A stretch of DNA of 58,322 nt, from the NCBI GenBank assembly GCA_902475855.1, contig CABSBF010000008.1:1-58322 (forward strand). The letters are read 5' to 3'. The notes beneath the pieces are model-generated. The model did not search any database and was not told the origin of the DNA. It saw only the letters and a list, made by a program, of their open reading frames with translations. The position numbers were made by a program, and so were the translations under genes. Of this stretch, positions 1 through 7,330 are shown in pieces (within the stretch, counting starts at the first letter, position 1; every line of letters begins with the position of its first letter). The DNA is from an uncultured Eubacteriales bacterium. Its GTDB lineage: Bacteria > Bacillota > Clostridia > Oscillospirales > Oscillospiraceae.

Positions 1-297
1 CAGATTCCACAATAAATTCCGCAACGAAAGATTTATTGTCCCTCTTGTTTCTTCATATTGTGTTTGTTCAAACCGCGTTTGACCATCATTAACGTTCATT
101 ATTAGCACAAACGGGGCTGGAGTTTCATCTAAAAGCCCTATTTCTCCTGCTCCTTCGTCAACATACTGTATCACAAGTCGAGTTTTCCCCCAACAATGCC
201 CCATTTCCTCTGCTTTAGAAAAATCAAGGCCATTATCATTCCCATATGTGTTTAATTCGTAAGCGGCTTGGAGAAGCTAAAGCAGCTCTTCTCTGTC
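1..297 (-). pseudogene. unknown small protein, ORF broken by in-frame TAG, runs off window
   Basis: On the minus strand a frame with normal-looking protein composition is open from position 276 to the window edge (it reads ...AAYELNTYGND...KAEEMGHCWGK...VIQYVDEG...). Just upstream in the same frame lies TAG at 279-277, preceded by codons for DREELL, so the natural reading would be EELL-stop-LLQAAYEL. No ATG with a ribosome site is placed to start the open part. I therefore read it as a gene with an amber mutation, or a remnant, truncated at its 3' end by the window. It follows the minus-strand gene at 299-523 directly and is AT-richer than the chromosome to the right. I do not recognise the family. 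Confidence 0.45.
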
Positions 298-298
298 T

Positions 299-523
299 TT
301 AACCGGTCTTTGAAAATCCATATTCGATTCTATCCACATCTGACAAATAAAGCATAGTATCGCACACCTCTATGCTCGGCTCGTCAACGCCAAATTCTTC
401 CAAGTTCGTGCCTGAGGAATAGGCAAAACACTTCCCGGTATAGCTTTTTCCGCCAGTGCTGACTACAGTCACTTCCTTGCCTGATTCCATGAAATCGAAC
501 AACTCTTTCTGTGTATATTTCAT
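299..523 (-). CDS. small beta-barrel-like (LSm-type) protein, copy 2
   Basis: A 74-residue protein starting MKYTQKELFDFMESG. I chose the ATG at 523 because purine-rich AAGGAAGGGG and AAGG motifs lie just upstream and because it sits 7 bases after the stop of the gene before it. It is paralogous to that neighbour: both have an acidic N-terminal helix (ELFDF / KLFEYF), a strand-rich middle (EVTVVSTGGKSYTGKCFAYS against DVIIVDTDGTRWKGHAVAY) and a shared ending YLSDVDRIEY / YLSDIDEIEY. The repeated strand pattern resembles an Sm-like five-strand barrel, but that is inference. No enzymatic motif is seen. Pairs like this occur among accessory proteins of mobile or toxin-immunity loci; the role here is unknown. 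Confidence 0.6.
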   Translation of the reverse strand: MKYTQKELFDFMESGKEVTVVSTGGKSYTGKCFAYSSGTNLEEFGVDEPSIEVCDTMLYLSDVDRIEYGFSKTG

Positions 524-530
524 CTTTGCC

Positions 531-755
531 TTATTCCCCTTCCTTCTTGGCTCTTTCGAAACGATCATATTCGATTTCGTCAATGTCGGACAAATAAAAT
601 CCAATCAATCCTTTTTTCGTTTGGATGGCAATTTCTTCTTCCCCGTTGACACTGTCGATGGCGGGCGTATACGCCACCGCATGGCCTTTCCACCTCGTCC
701 CATCCGTATCAACGATAATAACGTCATTTCCAAAATATTCGAACAATTTCGCCAT
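531..755 (-). CDS. small beta-barrel-like (LSm-type) protein, copy 1
   Basis: A 74-residue protein starting MAKLFEYFGNDVIIVD. AAGGATGAG lies about 8 bases before the ATG at 755, which favours this start over in-frame ATGs at 764 and 818. It is the tandem paralogue of the gene at 299-523 (shared YLSDIDEIEY ending and TDG/TGG turn), which points to a local duplication. The two are 7 bases apart and must be co-transcribed. The C-terminus is charged (RFERAKKEGE). No catalytic residues stand out. Function unknown; an RNA- or protein-binding small barrel is only a guess from the strand pattern. Confidence 0.6.
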   Translation of the reverse strand: MAKLFEYFGNDVIIVDTDGTRWKGHAVAYTPAIDSVNGEEEIAIQTKKGLIGFYLSDIDEIEYDRFERAKKEGE

Positions 756-866
756 TTCTCTCATCCTTTCGCTTTCTGCACCATGTGTGTCGGAGTTACT
801 ATACTGGACATATGCCATATTCGCCGGTTTTCCTTCCCGAATTTCCGGGAGCCATGCCCGCTGCAA

Positions 867-1076
867 TCAGCTTTCTTGTTTTAAGGATTGCTTTCCCTCA
901 ATAATGCCGTGCTTCCTACACTTTTGGCACATAGCGAACAGAGCATTCCTGTCTTCTTCCTTGACAATCTTTTCGTCCTTTATTGCCCGTGAAGCAATCA
1001 AATACATATCTAAACATTCGTATTCATCAATTACCCTGTCGTAATATGGGCAACGCCATTCTTTCACTTCAGACAT
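867..1076 (-). CDS. small cysteine-rich protein, possible zinc binding
   Basis: 69 residues from MSEVKEWRCPYYDR. Cysteines at 9, 21, 50 and 53 (RCPYYDR, YECLDM, AMCQKC) could ligate one zinc ion: CPYYDR with a Cys 12 residues later, then a CxxC. The ribosome site is weak. The gene lies 14 bases after the stop of the broken CPCC-type frame and upstream of the two barrel-like genes, so all are probably one minus-strand transcript. Proteins of this kind are common in phage and integrated-element accessory regions, which fits the low GC of this end of the window. The exact family is not recognised. Confidence 0.55.
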   Translation of the reverse strand: MSEVKEWRCPYYDRVIDEYECLDMYLIASRAIKDEKIVKEEDRNALFAMCQKCRKHGIIEGKQSLKQES

Positions 1077-1090
1077 TTTATCACGCTTTC

Positions 1091-1287
1091 TCAGCAGAGC
1101 TCCCTGCTCTCGGCGTAAGCCTTGCGACATTCGTCTAGGGACATAATATTTCCGCATCCTGCCCAATCCGGATATTTGGCTTGAACAAGGTCATTTACCC
1201 ATCCACATACGGGACAATCTTCAAACTGTTCCTTGAACTTATATTTCCCACACACAGGATGAACAATTTCGTCCGGTAATTATCCAT
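1091..1287 (-). pseudogene. CPCC-type cysteine-rich protein, frameshifted after about 5 codons
   Basis: An ATG at 1287 has an excellent ribosome site (GGAGG 7 bases upstream) but its frame (MDNYRTK...) stops after 30 codons at 1197-1195. In another frame, from 1279 to a TGA at 1093-1091, lies LPDEIVHPVCGKYKFKEQF and then DCPVCGW, NDLVQAKYPDWAGCGN, SLDECRKAYAE. That layout (CxxCxW, then VQ...PD..GG.N..SL.E....Y) is the hallmark of small CPCC-type zinc proteins. The simplest reading is a one- or two-base indel between 1287 and about 1270 separating the start from the body. The frame is preceded by an in-frame TAA at 1282, so it cannot start on its own from ATG. Either a pseudogene or a sequence error. 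Confidence 0.6.
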
Positions 1288-1317
1288 AATCCTTCCTCCG
1301 CCTTTCTGTTTTTGAGC

Positions 1318-1352
1318 AAAAAGCCGCGGCAGTGCTCCTGCCGCGGCTTTTT
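1318..1352 (-). terminator. rho-independent terminator of the cytidylate-kinase-like gene
   Basis: A perfect 10-bp stem (GCCGCGGCAG, 1323-1332, with CTGCCGCGGC, 1338-1347), a 5-base loop, A-run on one side and T-run on the other, so it can work on either strand. It lies just past the stop at 1357. The small-gene cluster to its left starts only 31 bases beyond, so those genes probably depend on read-through. Confidence 0.85.
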
Positions 1353-1356
1353 CGAT

Positions 1357-1953
1357 TCATGCGCGGGCCGCTTGCTCAATCAACTCCGCACACAAATCCA
1401 TTCCCAAAACGCCGCTGTTCAGGCAGATATCATAATTCTTCGCCTCGCCCCAGTTGCGGCCTGTGTAGTTCTTATAGTATACCTTGCGCTTCTGATCTTT
1501 TTCGGTCAGGCGCTTTTCCGGAGATTTGTCCTTCTCGCCGTAGAATTCAACGATATGCTTGGCGCGGCTGGCAATGTCCGCGCAGATAAAGGCATGAAGG
1601 CAATCCTTGCGGTCGCGCAGGATATAGTCCGAGCAGCGGCCGACGATGACGCAGTTCCCCTTTTCCGCCAGTTCTTCGATGACCTTCGTCTGCACAATAT
1701 AGATTTGGTCATGCATGGACAGGTTTTCCATGGAATGCTGCTTGGCCGTTGCCCAGTAGAACAGCAGGCTGCTGCGGGCACTGGCGTATTCTCCGTTTTC
1801 CTCTATGAAATCCTGAGAAAAACCGCTGCGCTTTGCGACCTCTTCCACCAGCTCGCGGTCAAAGAAATCATAGCCCAGCCGCCGCGCGACCTCCTTGCCT
1901 ATGGTTCTGCCGCCGCTGCCGAATTCACGGCTGATAGTAATGATACGTTTCAT
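1357..1953 (-). CDS. cytidylate kinase-like family protein
   Basis: 198 residues. It starts MKRIITISREFGSGGRTIGK; the FGSGGRTIG loop (residues 11-19) is the phosphate-binding P-loop variant of the second cytidylate-kinase-like family, followed by DFFDREL, as in nucleotide monophosphate kinases. VIVGRCSDYIL mid-protein is the usual second core strand. The ATG at 1953 is chosen for AGGAGG 8 bases upstream; the longer open frame has no support. It is a single gene with its own promoter (2072-2044) and terminator. The substrate cannot be read from sequence: family members sit apart from true Cmk, and a nucleotide or related phosphoryl acceptor is likely. Cytosolic. Confidence 0.85.
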   Translation of the reverse strand: MKRIITISREFGSGGRTIGKEVARRLGYDFFDRELVEEVAKRSGFSQDFIEENGEYASARSSLLFYWATAKQHSMENLSMHDQIYIVQTKVIEELAEKGNCVIVGRCSDYILRDRKDCLHAFICADIASRAKHIVEFYGEKDKSPEKRLTEKDQKRKVYYKNYTGRNWGEAKNYDICLNSGVLGMDLCAELIEQAARA

Positions 1954-2043
1954 AGAAAGCCCCTCCTGTTTTCCTGTGGTCTTAGCTCGTTTCTCGGACA
2001 TCCTACACGGGAACGGGTGTCCTCTTCCACTATTCCTATTTAT

Positions 2044-2072
2044 ATTATAGTGCATCACGCAAAAAAATGCAA
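2044..2072 (-). promoter_or_regulatory. sigma-A promoter of the cytidylate-kinase-like gene
   Basis: On the minus strand TTGCAT (2072-2067), a 17-base spacer and a perfect TATAAT (2049-2044), about 90 bases before the ATG. Confidence 0.75.
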
Positions 2073-2077
2073 GGCAG

Positions 2078-2113
2078 AAAACGGACGTCCCGCTGCCGCG
2101 GAACGTCCGTTTT
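2078..2113 (-). terminator. terminator of the ABC exporter operon
   Basis: An 11-bp stem (AAAACGGACGT at 2078-2088 with its complement at 2103-2113) ending in a T-run on the minus strand, directly after the TAA at 2119-2117. Confidence 0.8.
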
Positions 2114-2116
2114 ATA

Positions 2117-4036
2117 TTACGTGCCAACCTGATTTCCGGTATAAAGCTGGTAATACCGACCCTTCTGGGCAATCAGGCTCTCGTGTGTGCCGCGTTCAAT
2201 GATACGGCCCTGCTCCAGAACCATGATGCAGTCTGCATTCCGCACGGTGGACAGGCGATGCGCAATGACAAAGGTCGTCCGTCCATGCATCAGACCATCC
2301 ATGCCCGCCTGCACCAGCGCCTCCGTGCGGGTGTCAATTGAGCTGGTCGCCTCATCCAAAATCAGCACCGGTGGATCAGCCACCGCTGCACGCGCAATGG
2401 TCAGAAGCTGCCGCTGGCCCTGTGACAGATTCGCGCCGTCTCCGGTCAGGAGCGTGTTATACCCTTCCGGCAGGCGCTGGATGAATCCGTCGGCGTTGGC
2501 AAGTCTGGCCGCTGCCATGCACTCCTCGTCCGTAGCGTCCAGACGTCCGTAACGGATGTTCTCCATGACCGTTCCGGTGAACAGATGCGCATCCTGCAAA
2601 ACCATGCCGAGTGAACGACGCAGATCGGCCTTTTTGATTTTGTTGATGTTGATGCCGTCATAGCGGATCTTGCCGTCGGCGATATCATAAAAGCGGTTGA
2701 TCAGATTCGTGATCGTCGTTTTGCCTGCGCCGGTGGAGCCGACGAAGGCGATTTTCTGTCCCGGCGTTGCGTAGAGGTCGATGTTGTGCAGGACGGTCTT
2801 TTCCGGCGTGTAGCCGAAATCCACATCATTAAATACCACATCACCCGCAAGCTTCGTGTAAGTCACACTGCCGTCAGCCTTGTGCGGATGCTTCCACGCC
2901 CAGACGCCGGTGCGCTTGCTTGTTTCGGTCAGTGTGCCATCGGACGCCTCCTCGACGTTCACCAGTGTGACATAACCGTCATCCGCCTCCGATGGCTCAT
3001 CCAGCAGGCGGAACACACGCTCCGCGCCCGCCATCGCCATAATGACGGAGTTAAGCTGCTGGCTGATTTGAGTAATAGGCTGGCTGAAGTTGCGGTTCAG
3101 GGTCATAAAGGCCGCAAGCGTGCCGAGCGTCAGGCCGACATAGCCGTTAGCCGCCAGCGCCGCGCCTGCCACCACGCACAGCACATAGCTCAGGTGACCA
3201 AGCTGCGCATTCACGGGCATCAGAATATTGGCAAACGTATTGGCCTTGCAGGAGCTGACACGCAGATTTTCATTCAGCTCACGGAAGCGGTCGAGCGTCT
3301 CTTGCTCGTGGTTAAAGACCTTGACGACCTTCTGCCCCTGCATCATCTCCTCGATGTAGCCGTTGACCGCGCCGAGATCCTTCTGCCGCCTGACAAAGTA
3401 CTTGCCGGATTTCCCCGCAAGCTTTTTCGTAGCAAAAAGCATCAGCGCAACCATGACGAGCGAAATCAGCGTCAGAGGAACATTCAGGACGATCATGCTG
3501 ACCAACACGCTCACCACACTGATCAGGCTGGAAAAGAGGTTTGGCAGGCTCTGACCGATAAACTGGCGCAGAGTGTCGATATCGTTCGTATAGATCGACA
3601 TGATATCACCGTGCGCGTGTGTGTCAAAATAGCGGATGGGCAGGCTCTGCATGTGGCTGAACAGCCGGATGCGCAGATTGCGCATTGTGCCCTGCGAAAC
3701 ATTGATCATCAGGCGGTTGTACGCCCAGGAGGAAAACACGCCGACGGTGCAGACCGCACCGACCTGCAAAAGCTGCATCAGAAGCGGGTGAAAATCTGCA
3801 TCGCCGCTTTTGATCATCGGCAGAATATAGCTGTCGTATAGCTTCTGCAAAAAGAGCGTACAGTTAAGCTGCGCCGCAACGGTGCCGAGAATACACACGA
3901 CGACACCGAGACAATGCCATTTATAATTCTTCCAGACCTCGCCGAGCGTGCGTCCGAGAACTTTCCCCATCTTCGCAGGGCGCTCGGCGGCCACGGCCTG
4001 TGGGCCGTGCGGGCCGCGGGGAGCTCTTGCTGCCAT
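2117..4036 (-). CDS. ABC exporter half-transporter with canonical ATP site
   Basis: 639 residues: an Ala/Pro/Arg-rich N-terminus, six membrane segments in about residues 40-335, then a nucleotide-binding domain with Walker A GSTGAGKT (433-440), signature LSQGQ (537-541) and Walker B ILDEATSS with catalytic Glu562. About 45 residues (349-395, Trp/His/Lys/Thr-rich) are inserted between the membrane part and the nucleotide-binding domain, as seen in the BmrD/YheH-like half of heterodimeric multidrug exporters. Its ATG overlaps the stop of the partner gene by one base (TGATG), so the two are translationally coupled. Likely role: the second subunit of a drug or lipid exporter in the plasma membrane; substrate unknown. 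Confidence 0.93.
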   Translation of the reverse strand: MAARAPRGPHGPQAVAAERPAKMGKVLGRTLGEVWKNYKWHCLGVVVCILGTVAAQLNCTLFLQKLYDSYILPMIKSGDADFHPLLMQLLQVGAVCTVGVFSSWAYNRLMINVSQGTMRNLRIRLFSHMQSLPIRYFDTHAHGDIMSIYTNDIDTLRQFIGQSLPNLFSSLISVVSVLVSMIVLNVPLTLISLVMVALMLFATKKLAGKSGKYFVRRQKDLGAVNGYIEEMMQGQKVVKVFNHEQETLDRFRELNENLRVSSCKANTFANILMPVNAQLGHLSYVLCVVAGAALAANGYVGLTLGTLAAFMTLNRNFSQPITQISQQLNSVIMAMAGAERVFRLLDEPSEADDGYVTLVNVEEASDGTLTETSKRTGVWAWKHPHKADGSVTYTKLAGDVVFNDVDFGYTPEKTVLHNIDLYATPGQKIAFVGSTGAGKTTITNLINRFYDIADGKIRYDGININKIKKADLRRSLGMVLQDAHLFTGTVMENIRYGRLDATDEECMAAARLANADGFIQRLPEGYNTLLTGDGANLSQGQRQLLTIARAAVADPPVLILDEATSSIDTRTEALVQAGMDGLMHGRTTFVIAHRLSTVRNADCIMVLEQGRIIERGTHESLIAQKGRYYQLYTGNQVGT

Positions 4037-5793
4037 CAGGCCTCACCTGCCTTTTCATCAAAATCGCCGCCGCCTTGTGTCTGGCTCTGCCAAACCTCCT
4101 GATAAATACGGTTCGTGGCAAGCAGCTGCTCATGTGTGCCGAAGCCGTTGACCCGACCCTCGTCCAAAACGAGGATCCGATCCGCATCCTGCACGCTGGA
4201 AATTCTCTGGGCAATCACCAGCTTTGTTGTGTTCGGGATTTCTTCGCGCAGGGCGCGGCGGATTTTTGCATCCGTCGCAGTATCGACCGCACTTGTGGAA
4301 TCGTCCAGGATCAGAATCTTCGGCTTCTTCAGCAGCGCACGGGCAATACACAGGCGCTGCTTCTGGCCGCCGGAAACGTTCGTTCCGCCCTGCTCAATGC
4401 GGGTTTCGTATCCGTCCGGGAAGCTGCGGATGAATTCATCTGCACAGGCCAACTCGCAGGCGCGGCGGCACTCCTCTTCGGTAGCATTCTTGTCGCCCCA
4501 GCGAAGGTTTTCAAGAATCGTGCCGGAAAACAGCACATTTTTCTGCAATACGACGGAGACCGCATCACGCAATGCCTCCAGATCGTACCGACGCACATTG
4601 TGTCCGCCGACCAAAACCTCGCCCTCGGTGGCGTCATACAGACGGGAGATCAGGCTGACCAGGGTGGACTTTGCGCTGCCCGTGCCGCCCAGGATCCCGA
4701 TGGTCTGCCCAGCCCCGATTTGCAGGTTGATGTCCTGCAAAACCGGTTTTCCGCTTCCTTCCTTGCTGTAGGAAAAGGAAACATCGCGGAATTCGATGCT
4801 GCCGTCCGGGATGTCCGTGAGGGCGTTCTCCGGGTTGGTCAGATCAGCCTTTTCGTTGAGCACCTCGCAGATACGCTGCGCACTCGCGACGCTCATGCTC
4901 ATCATAACAAAGATCATGGAAAGCATCATCAGGCTCATCAGAATGCTGATGACATAGCTGAACAGGCTCATGAGGTTGCCCTCGGAGAAGCCCTCCGTAA
5001 CGCAGGCCTTCGCCCCCAGCCACGACAGTGCCAGCATGCAGCCGAATACCGTCGCGTTCATGATGGGATTGTTCAGGGTAACAAAGGACTCTGCCTTGAC
5101 AAACATCCGGTAAACAGCTTCGGCTGCCTTGGAAAACTTCGAACGTTCATAATCCTCGCGCACAAAGGCCTTGACCACGCGGATGGCGCCTACATTTTCC
5201 TGCACACTGGCGTTCAGGTCGTCATACTTTCGAAAGACGCGATTAAAATGCTTCGTCGCGTTCGCGATTACGAAGGACAGTGCAAGGATCAGAAAGACGA
5301 CCGCAACAACAAACACCAGACTCAGTTCCGAATGAATGGAAAAAGAGAGAATCAGCGCCGTGATCAGCATCGTCGGCGCTCGCACGCAGATGCGCAGCAG
5401 CATCTGATAGGACATCTGCATATTGGATACGTCCGTTGTCAGGCGCGTGACCAGGCCCGCCGTGGAAAAGCGGTCGATGTTCGCAAAGGAAAAGGTCTGA
5501 ATGTTCGCAAACATCGCATCGCGCAGGTTCGTCGCATAGCCAGTAGAAGCAATGGACGCAAAGCGCGCGGCCAGAATGCCGCAGGCCAGGGCGCAAAGCG
5601 CCACGGCAAGCATCCATCCGCCGTATTTCAAAATCGCGGACATTCCGCCGTCGCCATTCACGCCATAATCGATGATCTTCGCCATTAAAAAGGGAAGGAT
5701 CATATCGGCCACGGCCTCCAGTGCCGAGAAAATCGGCGTAACGAATGACACGGCCTTATACTGTTTCACCTGTGCTTTCAGTGTCCTCAGCAT
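4036..5793 (-). CDS. ABC exporter half-transporter with degenerate ATP site
   Basis: 585 residues: six membrane segments (about 15-305), then a nucleotide-binding domain with Walker A GGTGSAKST (369-377), signature VSGGQ (473-477) and Walker B ILILDDSTS. The catalytic Glu is replaced by Asp498 and the Walker A glycine before Lys is Ala. In known heterodimers (BmrC/D, TM287/288) this marks the subunit with the non-hydrolysing site, so this gene and the next form one asymmetric exporter. GGAGG lies 8 bases before the ATG at 5793; a near-consensus promoter precedes it. The substrate cannot be told from sequence. Confidence 0.93.
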   Translation of the reverse strand: MLRTLKAQVKQYKAVSFVTPIFSALEAVADMILPFLMAKIIDYGVNGDGGMSAILKYGGWMLAVALCALACGILAARFASIASTGYATNLRDAMFANIQTFSFANIDRFSTAGLVTRLTTDVSNMQMSYQMLLRICVRAPTMLITALILSFSIHSELSLVFVVAVVFLILALSFVIANATKHFNRVFRKYDDLNASVQENVGAIRVVKAFVREDYERSKFSKAAEAVYRMFVKAESFVTLNNPIMNATVFGCMLALSWLGAKACVTEGFSEGNLMSLFSYVISILMSLMMLSMIFVMMSMSVASAQRICEVLNEKADLTNPENALTDIPDGSIEFRDVSFSYSKEGSGKPVLQDINLQIGAGQTIGILGGTGSAKSTLVSLISRLYDATEGEVLVGGHNVRRYDLEALRDAVSVVLQKNVLFSGTILENLRWGDKNATEEECRRACELACADEFIRSFPDGYETRIEQGGTNVSGGQKQRLCIARALLKKPKILILDDSTSAVDTATDAKIRRALREEIPNTTKLVIAQRISSVQDADRILVLDEGRVNGFGTHEQLLATNRIYQEVWQSQTQGGGDFDEKAGEA

Positions 5794-5831
5794 TGCACAG
5801 CCTCCGTTTCAAATTGCATACATTTATATAA

Positions 5832-5860
5832 ATTATAGTGCAGGCTGTACAAATAGTCAA
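5832..5860 (-). promoter_or_regulatory. promoter of the ABC exporter operon
   Basis: Minus strand TTGACT (5860-5855), 17-base spacer, TATAAT (5837-5832), 39 bases before the ATG. Very close to consensus, so expression is probably strong unless repressed. Confidence 0.8.
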
Positions 5861-6195
5861 GGAACGAATTGTGAGCAATTCCGAAAAGCAGGTGCAAAAG
5901 GCCGGCGACTGCGGTGAGGAATTGGACGTGAAAGAGAACCCATCTCCGCTTCAAGCGTCGCTGCTTTGCGCCGGTTGCGCTCCGAAACACCTCGCTGCCG
6001 CTCGCTGTGACAGTTCCCTTTCATTCCAGAATTTCATAAAGAACCTAAATTTTGCACAAGAAGAGAGGGCACGCCAACGGCGTGCCCTCAGTGCGCAGAA
6101 CGCACGTGTTTTTTTGATTTTCAAAATCAAAACATGCAGTATTACAACTATCCTTTCCTCTGAATCTTCCGGCAGGATGGTCATTTCAGTTTTTC
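5861..6195. other. intergenic stretch without a gene, with stacked inverted repeats
   Basis: No protein frame with a ribosome site is seen. Near its right part lie a perfect 11-bp inverted repeat (6065-6089), a second 5-bp one (GTGCG/CGCAC, 6091-6105) followed on the plus strand by seven T, and GATTTTCAAAATC. The rest is unremarkable. Confidence 0.5.
6065..6089 (-). terminator. probable terminator of the HTH/membrane regulator gene
   Basis: Perfect 11-bp stem GAGGGCACGCC/GGCGTGCCCTC with a 3-base loop, followed on the minus strand by TCTTCTTGTG, a weak T-rich tail. It lies 107 bases past the gene's stop. Confidence 0.5.
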
Positions 6196-7185
6196 TCAAA
6201 TATACTCCACGCGAAGCTCTCCGAAGCTGACCTCCGGATGAAGCAGGATCACAGCCTCCGGCGTTTCCTCCGGCTGGCCAACAGTGTTCACTGCCGAACA
6301 GAAGTTCTCCTCTGATTGCACGGTTTCCACACGGAAGCGGCGCGGTATCCGCAGAACTGTCTCGCCAAAGCTGGCTTCTACCCTGAGATTGCAATCCGGC
6401 GCGACGCTTTTGCAGCCGGAAAAATCAATGCAGTAGCTGCCAAAGCAGGTGCTGATGTCTCCGCCGCGGAGTTCGGGAAGACAAGCCTGAATCGTTTTTT
6501 CTCCAAACTCCGCACTCACCCTCACCCAGCCATTTTCGAAGGAATGCTTACTGCCGCCGCCCGATGCATGGACAACGGGGTGTTTTTTCTTTCTGCCGAA
6601 GAGCACGTCGATCAGGAGGCTCACACCCCAGAGCAGCAGGAACACCGGCAGCACGACCTTCCAGCCGAGGTTGGTCTTCCATAGGCCAAAGCTCGTTATA
6701 AGAAAGTACGCACCTGCCAGCATGACCGCCAGAGGGAAGAAAGACGGATGGTGCACCATTCCGGCAAGGCCGCCGATCAACAGAGCCGTCGTCCAGAGAA
6801 CTGTCCACCATGAAACGCCCAGCTCCGGCCGGAGCGCAGACAGCAGGAGCAGCCCGCCGATACAAAGAATGTAAATTGCGAACCAGATGCCCTCCAGTGG
6901 CTTCCACTCCATATGGAAGCTCTTGCCGCGCTCGGAGGATGCCTCGACCGGTTCGGCCGTTTTGACCGCGCTGCCGGAAGGTTCCTTTCCCAGCAGTTCA
7001 TCCACTGAGATTCCAAAAATCTCCGCAAGCTGCGGAAGCAGCGTGATATCCGGGCAGGACAGGTCATTTTCCCACTTGCTGACTGCCTGCGCACTGACGC
7101 CCACACGTTCGGCAAGCTGTTCCTGCGTCATGCCCAGCCGCTTGCGGTGCTGCATGATACGTTTTCCCAATGTTTTTTCGCTCAT
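6196..7185 (-). CDS. XRE-family HTH regulator fused to membrane segments and a LiaF-like tail
   Basis: 329 residues. Residues 5-65 are an XRE helix-turn-helix (RIMQHRKRLGMTQEQLAERVG, VSAQAVSKWEND, ELLGK). A polar linker leads to about four hydrophobic segments between residues 100 and 195. A basic RKKK stop-transfer follows, then a C-terminal beta-rich domain with repeated FGE motifs (SAEFGEKTI, ASFGETVLRIP, VSFGELRVEYI), resembling the C-terminal domain of LiaF-type cell-envelope stress proteins. So it is probably a membrane-tethered DNA-binding regulator sensing envelope state; the target is unknown. ATG at 7185 is chosen for AAGGAGG 7 bases upstream. The ABC exporter downstream is a plausible target, but nothing proves this. 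Confidence 0.85.
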   Translation of the reverse strand: MSEKTLGKRIMQHRKRLGMTQEQLAERVGVSAQAVSKWENDLSCPDITLLPQLAEIFGISVDELLGKEPSGSAVKTAEPVEASSERGKSFHMEWKPLEGIWFAIYILCIGGLLLLSALRPELGVSWWTVLWTTALLIGGLAGMVHHPSFFPLAVMLAGAYFLITSFGLWKTNLGWKVVLPVFLLLWGVSLLIDVLFGRKKKHPVVHASGGGSKHSFENGWVRVSAEFGEKTIQACLPELRGGDISTCFGSYCIDFSGCKSVAPDCNLRVEASFGETVLRIPRRFRVETVQSEENFCSAVNTVGQPEETPEAVILLHPEVSFGELRVEYI

Positions 7186-7277
7186 TTTGTTCCCTCCTTG
7201 TTTCTGCACTTACTATGCCATATTTCAGGAGAAAAGTCTATCATCCGTCCGTTAAAAATTCAAAAGATACAAATCAA

Positions 7278-7306
7278 CCCCCGGTTGAGAAGAACTCAAC
7301 CGGGGG
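7278..7306 (-). terminator. terminator of the serpin gene
   Basis: Perfect 12-bp stem (CCCCCGGTTGAG / CTCAACCGGGGG), 5-base loop, then TTGATTTG on the minus strand. It lies 24 bases after the serpin stop. Confidence 0.8.
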
Positions 7307-7330
7307 GGTGTCTTGTTCAGGCAGCTCCGT

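Noticed and set aside
4000..5688. A 562-codon plus-strand frame across the ABC exporter
   Set aside because: Shadow of a certain gene; His/Gln/Arg-rich composition and no ribosome site.
5787..5990. A 67-codon minus-strand frame upstream of the ABC exporter
   Set aside because: It overlaps the near-consensus promoter of the exporter operon and has no ribosome site.
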